DNA from: Gloeophyllum trabeum ATCC 11539 | Taxonomy: Eukaryota > Basidiomycota > Agaricomycetes > Gloeophyllales > Gloeophyllaceae | Assembly: GCF_000344685.1 (NCBI RefSeq) | Contig: NW_006920410.1 | Coordinates: forward strand, 1,388,414 to 1,452,413 | Length of the DNA: 64,000 bases | Reading direction: 5' to 3' | Shown here: in pieces, positions 21,992-33,894 of the stretch | Position numbering within the stretch: the first letter of the stretch is position 1 | Layout of the letters: the number at the start of each line of letters is the position of its first letter | Made by a program: the position numbers and the translations under genes | Notes under the pieces: generated by a model | What the model saw: the letters and a program-made list of their open reading frames with translations, nothing else | Databases searched by the model: none | What the model was told of the DNA's origin: nothing

Positions 21992-22986
21992 TCAACCCAT
22001 CGAAGCCCACATATCCTCTTCATCTCTTTCCTGAGCCGCTTGCACTGCCCTGGGCATGTCTTCCGGTTTCGGCACATGCGGCGCGGCAGGCTCATCCTCG
22101 AAACCGTCTGGTGCGTCGAAGACCACCGCGCGGCGGTCTCTGCTGGTGAATGGTCCGTCGTCCGCGATGTCAATGTCCATGCTGTATCCCGCCATCCGAG
22201 CTGCTGAGAGATCGATGGCCTTTGGCCGCGTAAATATGGACTGGCCGGACCTATCGAGACCAGGCATGAGGATGACGGTTATCTGAGGAATAACGCGTCT
22301 GGAAAGACGTACTGCCGCATGATCATAGCTAGACGCAGGAACTGTAATACGTTCCGTCCAATGAGCAGGACACTGTCAAAGACCTCCTCTCCCTTGCTCC
22401 CTCGGCCGCTATGTGCGAACAACAGTATCGACAGCGTGAGGGCGCAGAAAATGGTGATGATGAGATCGAAAATATTCCATGGTGATCTCCAGAATTGCTG
22501 TCAAAAGGAAGATGCAGACATAATGTCAGCGAATGGTACCGTAGGTTTCTTGCGAGACTCATACGAGAGAGGCGCCGGGGTGAGCTCACCTTGCCAAGAG
22601 CAACTAATCGTACTCCCACCTCACATATCATGCTAGTGTTGATAATTATCTCCAAGATGTAGAAGCTCAAAGGCGGATATCGTTGCATGGATCCCAAGAT
22701 TGCTGTCGCAACGGACAGCACGACCATAACAAGATACAGGATGATATACGTCCGGGAGTGCACGAAGCGATTCGCTATTCCCGTGACTATCTCCTGGCGA
22801 CTGAGCGCATACATAGAGCGGCCACCCCTACATCGTTCTGTTTGTTAGATCATCCCCCTACAGCCCTGTCGCATGAGACACTCACACGGGTTGGGTAGGT
22901 GGAGCAGGCTTGGGTGCGTGCAATGGCTCGGTCTCTGCCTCGCCGCTCTCAAGGTCCTCGAGTGGTTCATATTCCTCTGTGGGCAT
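21992..22986 (-). CDS. Voltage-sensor-domain membrane protein without a pore
   Basis: Four exons: 22886-22986, 22590-22827, 22313-22497, 21992-22250 (783 nt, 260 residues). The acidic N-terminus (MPTEEYEPLEDLESGE) is followed by four hydrophobic helices. S1 is at about 61-78. S2, about 88-111, has ILEIIINTSMICEVGVRL with Glu93, Glu103 and Arg107. S3, about 119-140, has PWNIFDLIITIF with Asp124. S4, about 154-174, has Arg161, Arg168 and Arg174. This is the order and charge pattern of an ion-transport voltage sensor, but no S5-pore-S6 follows. The cytosolic tail has GQSIFTRPKAIDLSAAR and an acidic end. Related fungal proteins are often annotated as ion-transport or calcium-channel proteins. The S4 spacing is unlike the RxxRxxR of Hv1 proton channels. 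The 311-bp divergent promoter is shared with CWC25. Confidence 0.8.
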
Positions 22987-23296
22987 TTTGGAAAGTTAAA
23001 GAACGTATACTGCCAATTGCAGTCGCTGTAGACTCAGGTACGTTAGAGCTGGGGGGGGAGTGCTGCGGTACAGTGCGCTGGATGGTGTATTCTGACAAAC
23101 GGCGATGACATGAGCAGCCACAGGAAACGTCACAGCCACCGGAAACTGCCGAATACAAGCCGGGCCAACCATAGCACACGGCGTTGCCTCCACAATCGCC
23201 TTTTGCTTTTGGCCACCTCTCGTCGCGGGTCCACCTTTGGGATCTGTTTGTTACACGAACCCTCGCATTACATCGTCTCTGGAATAGTCTGTCAAG

Positions 23297-24687
23297 ATGG
23301 GTGGCGGAGACTTGAACATGAAAAAGTCCTGGCACCCGCTCCTGTTGAAGAATCAGGAGCGGGTCTGGCTTGAAGAGAAGAAGGCGGTGAGTACGCTTGG
23401 TTACCCCCCGAAGTCTGATTTGACTCAACTCCAACGATATTGTTAGCTTGAGGAGAAGAAGAAGCTCGACCAGCTCCGTAAGGAGAAAGAGGAAGAGCGG
23501 CAGTTGCAGGAGCTTCAACGACTGCAGGAAGAGTCGACGGGAAAGAAACGAGTCGAGAAGCTGGATTGGATGTATGCTACTCCTGCAACTGGGAGTAGCC
23601 AGAACCAGAACGAACTGGAGGACTATCTCCTGGGGAAGAAGCGCGTTGACAAGATGCTCACGGCAGATGAGAATGCTAAGGTACGTCTATTTTGCCGATA
23701 TATCCAAGCATGGGGATGCTGATTATGCCTTAACTGCAGGTTGGCGCTGCCCACAAGAACTTCATTGCCACCCAATTTGCGAACACCTCAAGAGACACAG
23801 CTGCGAAGATTCGGGAGGACCCGCTGTTTGCCATAAAGCAGCAAGAGCAGGCCGCCTACCAACAGCTTATGTCCAATCCCTTACGTTTGCGCGAAATGCA
23901 AGAGCGCGCTGGTATCAAACCGAAGAAGGACAAGAAGGAAAAGAAACATAAGGACAAGCACTCCAAGAAAGACAAGCACCGACACAGAGATCATGAGCAC
24001 TCGCGTTCGCGTTCACCCGTCTCTGACCGCGGTCGTTCCCGCTCATACGATGAGAGGCCTTCCAGGTCGAGACGCTCACCGAGCCCTAACAGCCGACGTT
24101 CCCGTTCTCCGCCTCCCAAGCGGCGTTACAGCGACGAGTACCGGGGCCGCAGTCGCAGCCCCGACGATCGCCATCGTCGGCCTAGTCCAAGCTATGAGAC
24201 GGGTCGCGAGGATCGCATCCGTACTTGGCCGCGCTCAGATGAATCGGATGACAATGGCCACCATTCTCGTCGGGACCGGAGTTACGAGCGTCGGCCAGAT
24301 GACCGGAAACGGGGGCGCAGCCGTAGCCGTAGCCCTCCCCGCCACGACCGTCCTGATTATAAGAGGTCGAGGAGGACTCCCCCTCCGTCCCGAGACTCTC
24401 GCCCTGCTGAATCATCAAGATCGGGCTACTCTGCCGAGGAACGCGCAGCTCGTCTGGCAGCAATGTCTTCGAACGCGCAGAGCATGACAGTCGAGCGCAA
24501 GGAACGGCTCACCACTCTTCTGGAACAGGAGAAAGCGGAGGCAGAAGCAGAGGAAAGGCTACGCTCGAAGTCGAAGGGCATGGCTGGTTTCCTCAGTTCA
24601 GAGCAGAAGAGGGTATTTGGCGGTCAGGGTGGCTTGGAAGAGAGGATCAAGCGAGGGCGTGGTGGCTTGGTCGCTGAGAGGGACTGA
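23297..24687 (+). CDS. CWC25: Pre-mRNA splicing factor Cwc25
   Basis: Spliceosome factor that acts around the first transesterification step, after Prp2. Three exons: 23297-23386, 23447-23680, 23740-24687 (1272 nt, 423 residues). The N-terminus [20 protein letters not shown] begins the CIR_N domain and runs into a Lys/Glu helix (to about residue 70). The CWC25 core follows with [23 protein letters not shown] and [20 protein letters not shown], ending at [11 protein letters not shown]. The remainder is Lys/His- and then Arg/Ser-rich ([14 protein letters not shown] and similar), the usual RS tail. The Ser/Arg codons make long open frames in other phases here; these are shadows. Confidence 0.95.
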
Positions 24688-24920
24688 TGGGCAATCAGAT
24701 ACCTCTGTCATTCTGTAAGGGCTCAGTGGTGTTATCACTTCGACGAGTTTCAGTTAATCAGCGTGTCATTACAACAACAGGTATATGTATTATTAAAGTC
24801 ATCATTGAACTTGTCCGTGTGGTATTGTAAAGGTCGTAAGGGATCGTTTAGAATTGTCCAGTGTCATGTTTCCAACCTTCCACATCATCGGGCAGCGTCA
24901 ACCTCTTCTCTCCACTACGA

Positions 24921-25265
24921 CTATGAGCTCGAGTGGAACTCTGGGAAGTAGGACGACATGGACCTGTTATCCTGATTCGACTGACCCATCACGGCCAAGT
25001 GGGGAGTTCGGACCTCGTCGATCGGTGTAGCGTCCGCAGCCACTGCGGAGAGGGGTTTGGGGCCCCAAAAGAGGTCCGTGAAGGCGCAACGGTCCGAAAC
25101 CCCCTTGGCTTGGGCAAGTTTGGGGTACACGACGCGCTGGAAGTATGGTATGTGATTAGGAGGACCATCCTGCAGTGTTATGCAACTCACCCGTGGGCGG
25201 CCCTCTTTGGGTGGCGAGGGCAACGTGGAAGGGAAGCGGACGTGCATTGACTGAGAGCCAGACAT
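24921..25265 (-). CDS. Small protein of unknown function, 96 residues
   Basis: Two exons, 25191-25265 and 24921-25136, around a 54-bp intron with GTGAGT donor, CCTAATC branch-like site and TTCCAG acceptor (291 nt). The spliced product starts MSGSQSMHVRFPSTLPSPPK and continues RVVYPKLAQAKGVSDRCAF, TDLFWGPKPLSAVAADATP and ends SYFPEFHSSS. No signal peptide, membrane helix or known motif is visible. The intron also reads through in frame, so a 114-residue unspliced form is possible. It is convergent with CWC25 (233 bp between stops). The coding call rests on splice-site quality and the composition of the product. Confidence 0.45.
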   Translation of the reverse strand: MSGSQSMHVRFPSTLPSPPKEGRPRVSCITLQDGPPNHIPYFQRVVYPKLAQAKGVSDRCAFTDLFWGPKPLSAVAADATPIDEVRTPHLAVMGQSNQDNRSMSSYFPEFHSSS

Positions 25266-26933
25266 GGCGTTTCGCGCTTCAAACTTCGCGGCGGAAGATC
25301 AAGGAAGGGTTGTAGGGCGAGTTTGCGACTTGAGTTGCTGCTCGGGCATGGGACGCGCAGTTTTATAGGAACGCGGTACAAAGAATGTCCAGGGACAACC
25401 GGGCGAAACACGGCGGCGGTGGCCAGTTGCCGGTGATGTCACACCTGTGCTTGGTCCCTTGTTTGGCCCGTGCCACGGCCACCGCACGTATTTGTCAATC
25501 CTGCGCGCCGCAACGCTTCGAAGGAGCTCAAGATAGCTCGCGATAATCGTGGGTGTCGTAGAGTCATGATGTCAAGTGTACATTTCAAATCCCAAACACC
25601 CCTTGGAGTCCTTTCTGTCAGGCCCGACGCAACCCACTCCTCCTACGGTAATACGCGCCTCACGCCTCACCACAGAGTCCGACGTATCTCTGCGGACGTC
25701 GTAAATACAGAACGGGAGAAACAGCAGTGTAAAAATATGACATGAATTACAAAACAACAGTGGGCACAAAGCTCCGATGCGTCACTATGCCGAATCTGTC
25801 GTTGTGGCGGATATCTGAATTGATCTCAGCGACCGCACCGGAACATGCTCTGAAATTCCCTGCGCTCGTATCGGATGAATGAATGGCAGCCCACTCAATA
25901 AACTGAATGGAATGGTGTATGAAAGCACAAACACAACAAGCTGCGAGTAAGAATCGCGGGTTCTTCGGAACATAACCTCGTACCTTCTTCAGGCTGACTT
26001 CGGCATGGTAAGAAAATGCAATCCTCCCTACAAAGTTAAGGACGCGAGTCGCTATAAATGGAAGGTCGAGACACTGTGCGGTAACCCCGCAGCGTCGCGA
26101 GGGACTTCGTCTGAAGTCGGGCGACTCGCTTCGGAATGGGAATCCTAAGGCGGTGAGGAGGTTGTGTACTCACTGCAATTCATTCGTACACCGGTAACAC
26201 CACCTCCCATGATCATGAGAAGTTGAATGGTTTTGTATATCAGTGCACATGTAGTTTTAATTTTTGAAACTGAACCCCAAAGTATAATACCAAGTGAAGG
26301 CTTTGTGTATAGATTGGGCCTTGTCCGGACTCAAAGTGCCACAATGTCATCAATATCGGTGCCTTGCAATGACAGAACAAAAGAAAATTTTCAAGTTGTG
26401 TCACGGAGTGAAGACAACTAGAATCATCACAAGTGAAGAATATCGTCCATGGGTGGGATTAAACCTCAAGCTCACATCATTGCATCTGAAATAACCCATC
26501 ACACTAACCGCTGCACTAGCAGCACACTAGCAATATGCAAAAATAAGATAATATGTTAGTCGGGCAAATGTCTGGGCGCATCCGCTGCAATGGCTCCGCG
26601 TCCACTTTGCGATCCGCTGCGCGACTCGCTTACATAATCTGCGTCCTCAACTTTGTAGGGAGGATTGCATTTCGTGGCATGGTACTCTCAACGGCCGGGC
26701 CGAATCCGCAAGACCGAGCTTGTACTCGACATAAAAGATGTGGCTATAGTCGATCCCGCTATGCCTCACGGCCTCCGGGGATGACCGTTGTCGTTTGTAT
26801 CCCCGGCAGCAAGCAATCGAGGCGGCAGCCGTCAATCGTGGAGGACAGTTTGCACTCGTGTAGATATAGGTTGTTGAACGTACGCATTTGATCATACACA
26901 CGCATACAACGCAGTCAGTAGGTGTTTGATCGG
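25266..26933. other. Gene-poor stretch, 1.7 kb
   Basis: No coding model could be built on either strand; open frames are short and lack splice support. One GTCCGGAC octamer at 26325, the palindrome that is repeated inside the transposon at 20.7-21.5 kb, occurs here singly and may be chance. A lower-GC part lies around 26.2-26.5 kb. Confidence 0.4.
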
Positions 26934-29736
26934 TCAATCATCGGCGTCCAACTTCACGCAGCGGTGAATCCACGACCGGGCCCGTTTCCCACAGACATAC
27001 ATCGCTGCGGAGCAGCCTTGAGCTATGCACAACGCAAGGTAGAATAATGGAAGGTCACTCACGGATAGTCAAAAAGGTGGTGAATAGTGTAACCCCACCC
27101 ACGGTGCAGAATACACTGAGTATGCCTCTTGCGACAAACCAACTGTGGAACGATCGACGTCAGTATCAAATCAGGCACATGGGGATAACAGAATCGCACT
27201 CATTGATAAACAAGGTTATGATCACGGAGAACACGTTCTTGAAGAAGATGACACTGCGGCCTCCTGTTAGTTCATTCCGAACCAGTCCAAGTGTGTTCCG
27301 AAGAACCTCACCCTCCCATAGCGGTCTCAGCGCTTCGTCTGTGTGCATCTACAACGTAAGCAATAGAACCAGAGGCACCCAAGGTGATGCCGAAGTTCGC
27401 CAGGCCGAAGAAGAACACCGGACCTATCCACGGATCTTCCTTGTTCGCAGAGATACCCCAACCGAAGAAAGCCATAGAGCCAAAGATAGCGTAGAACGCG
27501 ACAAGAGGTAGACGGAACTCGGGCTGCGATAGATAATGACTCTGTAAGAGCAGAACCTTGTCAAGCGGACTGCGTTCGGAAACACACCTCGAAAGTACCC
27601 TTATTCCAGGCACTCATATGCCGGGCCAGCCAATCAGACAGGGGCCCCGAAATTACGGCCGCTAGCATGGCTCCAATGAAGGGGCCCATATAGGCTGCAG
27701 CGAAAGCGGTATCAGGACACAAAGTCGATACCGAACCGAGCAATGTCCTTACTGAGGCCAACTTGACTCGTGTCGAAGTTGTAGGCTGTCCCGACAGAGT
27801 TGATCAGCAGCGTGCACAGGCAAGGAAGAATGTCACGAACGGGGCGCTGAAAATAACTGCGACACGCTTGTAGCCAGAAGGACGAGCCATGTGATAGCGA
27901 CTCCGTAGACCTGCGTATCTCGGTAAGGGAATTGACACCTCTCTAAGCTTCATCGTACTCACTAAACCTGCCCATAGCACGATCGGCGTGGCCAGGGATT
28001 CTATGGGTCTCCATACCAGAGCCAGGAGCGACACTCTGGTGGGATAGATGCCGCTGAATATTGAAAGCTCTTGCGCATACGACTTTTTACGTGGGGGTGC
28101 AGGTAATTCAGCGGATTCGAGCTTTACGGACGGCTCCTGCTTTTCGACGGTGGAATCGTCCTTGATATCCTGACCGTTCTGGATCGCCGGGATCACCTGG
28201 GACCTATAGTAGGTCGTCTCGGGCATGCAGAAAAACTACACGTAATCAGGCCACGTCCGTCGGTGAGGTAGACTTGCTCGTGACAACTTGCCTGCAAAAG
28301 AAATAGAAGTCCGTTTGCGATAGCGAAAATCTTGAATGCCCATCGCCAGCCCAAGTTCTGGATGACAGCCCCCGCGATAGGCGGCGTGATGTTGATACCG
28401 TCTAACAACGCCAAATTCCCTGGGATGACATGTTTCTCAGCGTCACGAGTTTACTCCGAGCGTCCTGCATCTTACACAAAGCGACAGGAATACCGCCTGG
28501 TCGTACAGTATTCGTTATCAGCTACGCTCCTCTGAGCGACGTAAAACTCACGTTCGTGGGTAAAGTAGATGTCATTGATCGACGCTCCGACGAGAAACTA
28601 TCGGTCTGAAGTTAGTCTTGCCATACGTCGTTATGGTGAAGCGTGTGGTTACCTCGAGTACTGATTGGCCGACGCCTGGTAGAGTGCAGCAAATATCATT
28701 GGAAGTCCACAGAAGCACAGAAGCATGACCGACGGCGTTACCTTGTATGATACGTGATCCGAGAAGAGTCCCATAAGAATGTGCTATTGGAGGCGACGCT
28801 TAGAAAGGTCGTATAACCGACGAGAGCGTCACGCACCATAGGCGGACATGATCGCACCAGCCATCATAATCAGGGTGGAGGCTAGGAAGACAGGCCGCTA
28901 GAAACGCGAAAACTCTTCAAAACTCATTGTTTCGCATGGATCGCAGGAATGCGCCACACCTTTCCGATCTTCACCGCTAAAGCCGACCATATCACAGTAG
29001 CGATCGCCAACGCGGCAGTCAATGCAGACCCAAGCGCGCGACTCGTGGCTTGCAAGGAAGTATGGAACTCCGCCGCAAGATTTACTAAGTCAGCAGATAC
29101 CAGGGGTCCCTAGAGTTGTTTCACCAGTAAATCACTCTGCGCAAATATGCAAATGACCTGGGACTCACGAGAGCACCACATATGACGGCTATAAGCAGGG
29201 TAATGAGTCAGTGATTAGGATACTTCATCGTCCAGCAGATCCCTCCTACTTACTTCCGTATACGCTGGAAAGATGACCGATTTTCGTTAAGTTATAGATC
29301 CTTGCTGTGCAGGGGGACTCACAGCACAAAAAATACCTAGCGAACAATGATCAACGTGAAGAAGAAATATCAATTCAAGGGCATTGATTCACCATATGTT
29401 TCTTCCATTTGGGCCAGTTTAGAGGGTCATTCGGGTCATCACTAGGCTGAGGAACCTGGAATATAGCACACCGGTAGGCCGACTTACATGTACCTCTCGG
29501 AAAGGCTCAAACGTACCAGTACTACATGCGCGTTTCGGCCTGTACCATGTTTCAGTAAAGACAAGTCGACCCCTTCATAGGCAGCCTGCGCTGCAGCATT
29601 GGGGTCGTCGCTGAAGATCGACGTTCCTACCGAGACACCGCATGTAAGCTTCATAACCGTGACACGAACAAGGTTAGGGATTCGGCGCACCTGGTACATG
29701 GTCGAGATGCTTGTCCTCTAGGATGCCCAGCCCCAT
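26934..29736 (-). CDS. MFS transporter, fungal DHA1 (Hol1-like) family
   Basis: Twelve-helix proton-coupled transporter of the major facilitator superfamily, presumably in the plasma membrane; substrate unknown. It is split by many short introns. The start at 29736 gives MGLGILEDKHLDHVPGTSIF after splicing, a very characteristic N-terminus, followed by SDDPNDPLNWPKWKK, the DPxNPxNW-type motif just before TM1. Other landmarks are GINITPPIAGAVIQNLGWRW (TM4-5), the charged central loop with YAQELSIFSGIYPTR, GPLSDWLARHMSAWNKG, then the last helices and MYVCGKRARSWIHR at the C-terminus (stop at 26934). I could join exons across the gene without a stop, so it appears intact. An ATG at 29699 would lie inside the first intron. 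Confidence 0.85.
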
Positions 29737-30267
29737 GGTTGCCGATGTGAGAGTCGAGGAAAGAAGAACCCACGAAGATCTCTCTGCCTCCCATTGTCCT
29801 TCTATTCATATTATAAGGCGGCGTCCCTCCGCCAAGCGGGTTATTACGATGCGAAGGCTCGCTCCGCTAGACCACTTCCAGCAGCTCAAGCAGCCCTTCG
29901 GGGGTCATGTGAAGGGGCAGAGACTCAAATATGTCGACACTTGATCTACGCCAGCTGCCTGTTATGAGACGATAGAGCCCATCCTATTTCGCGGAAAAAC
30001 ATAACATGCGACATTTACCCCACGGGGTTGGAGGGGCTACGCTTGTATCTTTCTGCCAACGACGGCGGCGTCCCGTTATAATTACTGGACATCGACAGTG
30101 GAATCCGGCTGCTCAGCCTGCTGGTGGCAATATGTGGCGATGGTAGTATTGACATGACGTCGTGCAGGGCATACCGATCGGGAGACTGGCATGTTTCGAG
30201 TGACGCTGAACGCTTCGCTTATTACTCTCTCTTCAGTGTCGTGTCCGAGGCAACTCTTTAACGCAAG
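29737..30267. other. Divergent promoter region, MFS and Coq11-like gene
   Basis: About 530 bp between two divergent starts. It holds both 5' flanks; no other feature was identified. Confidence 0.45.
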
Positions 30268-31491
30268 ATGGGTTCGAAAGTTGTTATATGCGGGGCTGGA
30301 TTTCTAGGTACTTAATCCGCTGTCGGTTTCGACATCCGTGTACAGTATCCCTGTACAAGGTGAAACTCAAACAGAGTGTATACAAGGTTCGAACATCGCG
30401 AAGGCATTGGCCACAAGCAACGTCCCCCATCAGGTTCAAATATCGTCTCGGAGCCCTCAGCGCACATTCGACGGCCTACGTCGCGTCATCACTGCAGAGC
30501 AACTTCTGCCTCCAGCTGCAGCTGACGTGACAAAACCAGATTCTTTGCTGAAAGCTTTCCGAGGCGCCGACTTGGTCGTATCACTCGTGGGGGTCATGCA
30601 CGGCTCCCCTGAAGATTTCGAACGGATACAGTGGAAAGGTGCAGAGAACGTCGCTAGAGCAGCCAAGGACGTCGGCGCCAAACTGGTTCACTTCAGTGCT
30701 ATCGGGGCAGACGCCAATAGCGAGATACCTTATGCCAGGACGAAAGCGTTCGGCGAGGCTGCTGTCTTCCAGGTTCATCCGCAGGCAACCGTCATTCGAC
30801 CCAGCATTGTGTTTGGGCCTGGCGATGGATTTTTTCCGGTACAGACATTTTGATCTTCTCGGGCGGCTTGATATATCAGTTGTGACCTCTCGTCTAGCGC
30901 TTCGCACAGCTGTCGCAGGTCTTGCCATTCCTTCCCGTCTTCGGTGGTGGTACAGCTCTCTTTCAACCTGTTTTTGTCGGGGACATCGCAAGAGTGGTCG
31001 AGATTATTGCCAGAAATGATAAGGATGTAGACAACTTGGTACAGGGTAAGATAATCGAGGCGGGTGGTCCGGAAGGTACGCATGGCACGCGAACATCTGC
31101 TTTCAACTTGTTCTCAATAATATGCCCTCCACCGAAGTGTTCACTTACCGAGAACTCATGGGTGCCGTATTAACTTATGCGGGCCGCTACCGTCCGGTCA
31201 TATCCCTCCCCTTCGCCCTCGGCACAATGCAAGGATATGTCATGGAAAAGCTGCCTATGAACCTATTTACCGTCACAAGGGCGCAGGTACGTTCAAGGGT
31301 ATCACTACCCTCAGTTAAGTCCTTACAATGTCAAGGTGGAGCAACTCAAGTCAGACAACGTTGTAAATTCATCACCCTCCGCCAAGCATGTATCTTTCAA
31401 AGATCTGGTGGAAGCACATTCACCTACATCTCTGAGGTCTATTCACGAGATTCTGCCTACCTATCTGAAAGAATGCTCTTCAGTTTTCTGA
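30268..31491 (+). CDS. Atypical SDR, Coq11/NDUFA9-like
   Basis: Five exons: 30268-30307, 30387-30838, 30898-31075, 31138-31286, 31336-31491 (975 nt, 324 residues). The Rossmann N-terminus is MGSKVVICGAGFLGSNIAKA with a GxGFLG dinucleotide site. FSAIGADANSEIPYARTKAF supplies the Tyr/Lys pair, followed by ATVIRPSIVFGPGDGFF and FQPVFVGDIARVV. It matches the extended-SDR group containing bacterial complex I NDUFA9-family proteins and yeast Coq11 (ubiquinone synthome). The lack of a long presequence and the start right at the Rossmann fold favour Coq11 over the genuine complex I 40-kDa subunit. Location is probably mitochondrial, by family. The first intron (79 bp) is longer than most here. Confidence 0.85.
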
Positions 31492-31909
31492 CTGGCTGGC
31501 GACCTCCTCCGACTCAGGCCCTGCGTATGGAACTCCTCATTTTGGACTGGCGACATAACATACTGTTTTTCACTTTGGCCTACTGTGCGTTTCATACGGA
31601 CTGTACCCTTGAGGCTTCGTGCATGTTCCTCGGCCGTTTAATCAGCATAAAACTCCTTGAACTTGAATGATGTCCACTATGAGGCCTGTGCAACCAATCG
31701 GCATGCTGGTCGGAATTCCGTAGATTATGTGCACCGTGGGAATACTACTCCGGAGAACCGTGGCCGGCTTTTTCGGCCTTTGCAACTTCGTCTTACATCT
31801 TGATAATAATAGTCCGTTATAAGGTCCTCCTCGATTCTTCGACGATGCCGCATTGCCTAAACGTCCCAGTCGCTTTGGGTTTATTCCTCTACCTCGATTG
31901 TGCGAGCGT
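31492..31909. other. Intergenic or 5' exon of the second MFS gene
   Basis: The frame of the downstream transporter stays open upstream of its first ATG to about 31826 (reading PPRFFDDAALPKRPSRFGF), with a possible acceptor at 31826. The transporter may therefore have an additional 5' exon in this interval that I could not place. Confidence 0.35.
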
Positions 31910-33894
31910 ATGCCGGATTTTGCTGCCAATGACGACATGGATGGGATTCGTCACGGTGAAAAGGAACCTCCTCACGAATCCAATGATAGCAATGCCGGGA
32001 TCGACAGCAGACCCCAAGACACACAGAGACTTGAAGGGGATGGCAAGGATGCCCAGGTAAAGAAAGGAGACATTGACAAGGTCGAGAAGCCATTCAGCAT
32101 ATATACAAGCGGAGAGAAGTGGTTGATAGTGAGCTTAGCTGCCTTTGGTGGTTTGTTCAGGTGAGTGTCCGCTATAACATCCCATGTTGTCATGAAGATT
32201 GACGAACCGTAGCCCTTTGACAGCCAACATATACTTCCCTGCTATTCCTACTATCGCGACGGCGTTCCACAAATCCATAGAACTCATAAATGTCACCGTT
32301 ACCGTGTACATGATCATGCAAGGTTTATGTGCGTACTTCACTCATATCAATATCTCCATGGTCCAGTGACTCTCTATCTCAGCGCCGATGGTATGGGGCA
32401 CCATGGCAGATAAGATCGGTCGGAGACCCATCTTTGTCGCGTGCCTTCTGATCTTGTCTCTGTCCTGCGTTGGGCTCGCCCTCGTTCCTACGGATGCTTA
32501 CTGGCTGCTGGTACTTCTTCGTGGAATACAAGCAGCAGGGTCAGCTAGTACCATTGCACTTGGTGAGCGGCAAGGTCGAGGTGGGTCTTGCAATGCTCAT
32601 TATCAGTCTAGGTGCCGGAGTAGTAGGTGACATCGCTACTCCTGCGGAAAGGCGAGGATTCTTCGGCCTGTACAATGTCGGACCTATGGTAGGACCGAGC
32701 ATCGGTCCCATTGTAGGTGGCGCTTTGGCCGGGCACCTTGGGTGGAGGTTAGTTGCTGTCAGTTCTTCTTGGAGTTCCTTATTAATTTATGCTCAGAGCT
32801 ATATTCTGGTTCATGTGCATAGCCGCGGGTCTCTGTTGTGTATTCATATTCTTGTAAGTCGCCTTTTATTTGGGTATATGCAGACCCCGCTAAGCCGCAA
32901 TAAAGAGTGTTCCCAGAGACTCTCCGAGCCCTTGTAGGCGACGGAAGCATTCCCCCACCAAAGTATGCGCGGCCGCCAATTGCGTTACTTGGACGGAGAA
33001 GAGAACACTCATCCACAGAAAGGCCACCCAAGAAGCGCTTCCAAAATCCCTTGCGATTATTCCTCATACCAGAGATAATCATCCCTCTCATATTCTCCTC
33101 CGTGGTGTTCGCTGTGTTATACGGATTCACAACCCCGATGTCGAATCTCTTTATGGAAGCTTACCCTTTCTTAAACGAGACTGACATCGGACTGTGTTAT
33201 CTGGCAAACGGCGGCGGCATGCTTATGGGCAGCACTCTCTCAGGACGGTTGCTGGACAAAGACTACCAGAGACTCAAGCGCAGCCTAATGAAGAAGATTG
33301 CAGCAGACCCGGAGAAGCGAATCAATCCCGATGATATCACCAAGAGCGAAAACTGGCCGGTGGAGAAGGCAAGATTACGAACGCTGCCCTACTACGTGGC
33401 TGTATTAGTGGCCGTCTGCTGTGGATATGGTTGGTGTCTGCAAGAGAAAGTCTCCATCGCTGCTCCGCTGGTCTTGCAAATCCTTGGTACGTCTACCCAG
33501 GGTATCGTATACGCGTTGTGGATGCTGGCGCTAACATGCTTTGATTCAGTTGGCTTCCTAGTTACAGCGTTTATGACTTCTATTCAGACATTGATCGTCG
33601 ACTTGGCGCCTACGCAAAGCTCCGCCGTAACTGCATGCGTGAGTGCCTATGTTATCGAAGGTATCCCCTCACTAATCTCCCATGGGTCAGAATAATGTGG
33701 TCCGTTGCTCAGTGGGAGCGGCCCTCGTCTCCGTGGTGGAGCTCATTTTAACTGCGATTGGTCCGGGTTGGACCTACGTTCTCTTCGGCGGTCTTGTGGC
33801 TGCATTTACGCCGTTGCTCTTCTTGGTGATGCACATGGGGCCGAAGTGGCGAGCACGACGGCGCGCAAAAAGGCAAGAGGGGGCTGGCAAATAA
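31910..33894 (+). CDS. MFS transporter, DHA1 (QDR-like) family
   Basis: Eight exons: 31910-32160, 32213-32322, 32383-32562, 32612-32747, 32797-32853, 32906-33486, 33550-33638, 33691-33894 (1608 nt, 535 residues). A hydrophilic N-terminus precedes TM1 ([20 protein letters not shown]). The signature [16 protein letters not shown] is typical of QDR/Aqr-type drug:H+ antiporters. Motif A is [14 protein letters not shown], and motif C-like [18 protein letters not shown] follows. A large basic central loop ([17 protein letters not shown] and [15 protein letters not shown]) separates the halves. The C-terminus is [16 protein letters not shown]. The start at 31910 is the first ATG in the frame, but an upstream exon may exist. 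Substrate cannot be inferred; efflux of weak acids or drugs is typical of the family. Confidence 0.83.

Noticed and set aside
23869..24487. Extra overlapping genes in the RS tail of CWC25
   Set aside because: Arg/Ser codons leave alternative frames open; only the CWC25 frame continues the conserved core.
26325..26332. Single GTCCGGAC as a relic of another transposon copy
   Set aside because: No inverted ends or further octamers nearby; one octamer can occur by chance.
30268..31491. True complex I 40-kDa subunit (NDUFA9)
   Set aside because: No mitochondrial presequence is seen and the Rossmann site begins at residue 5; similarity looks closer to the Coq11/bacterial NDUFA9-family type. Kept as an open alternative.
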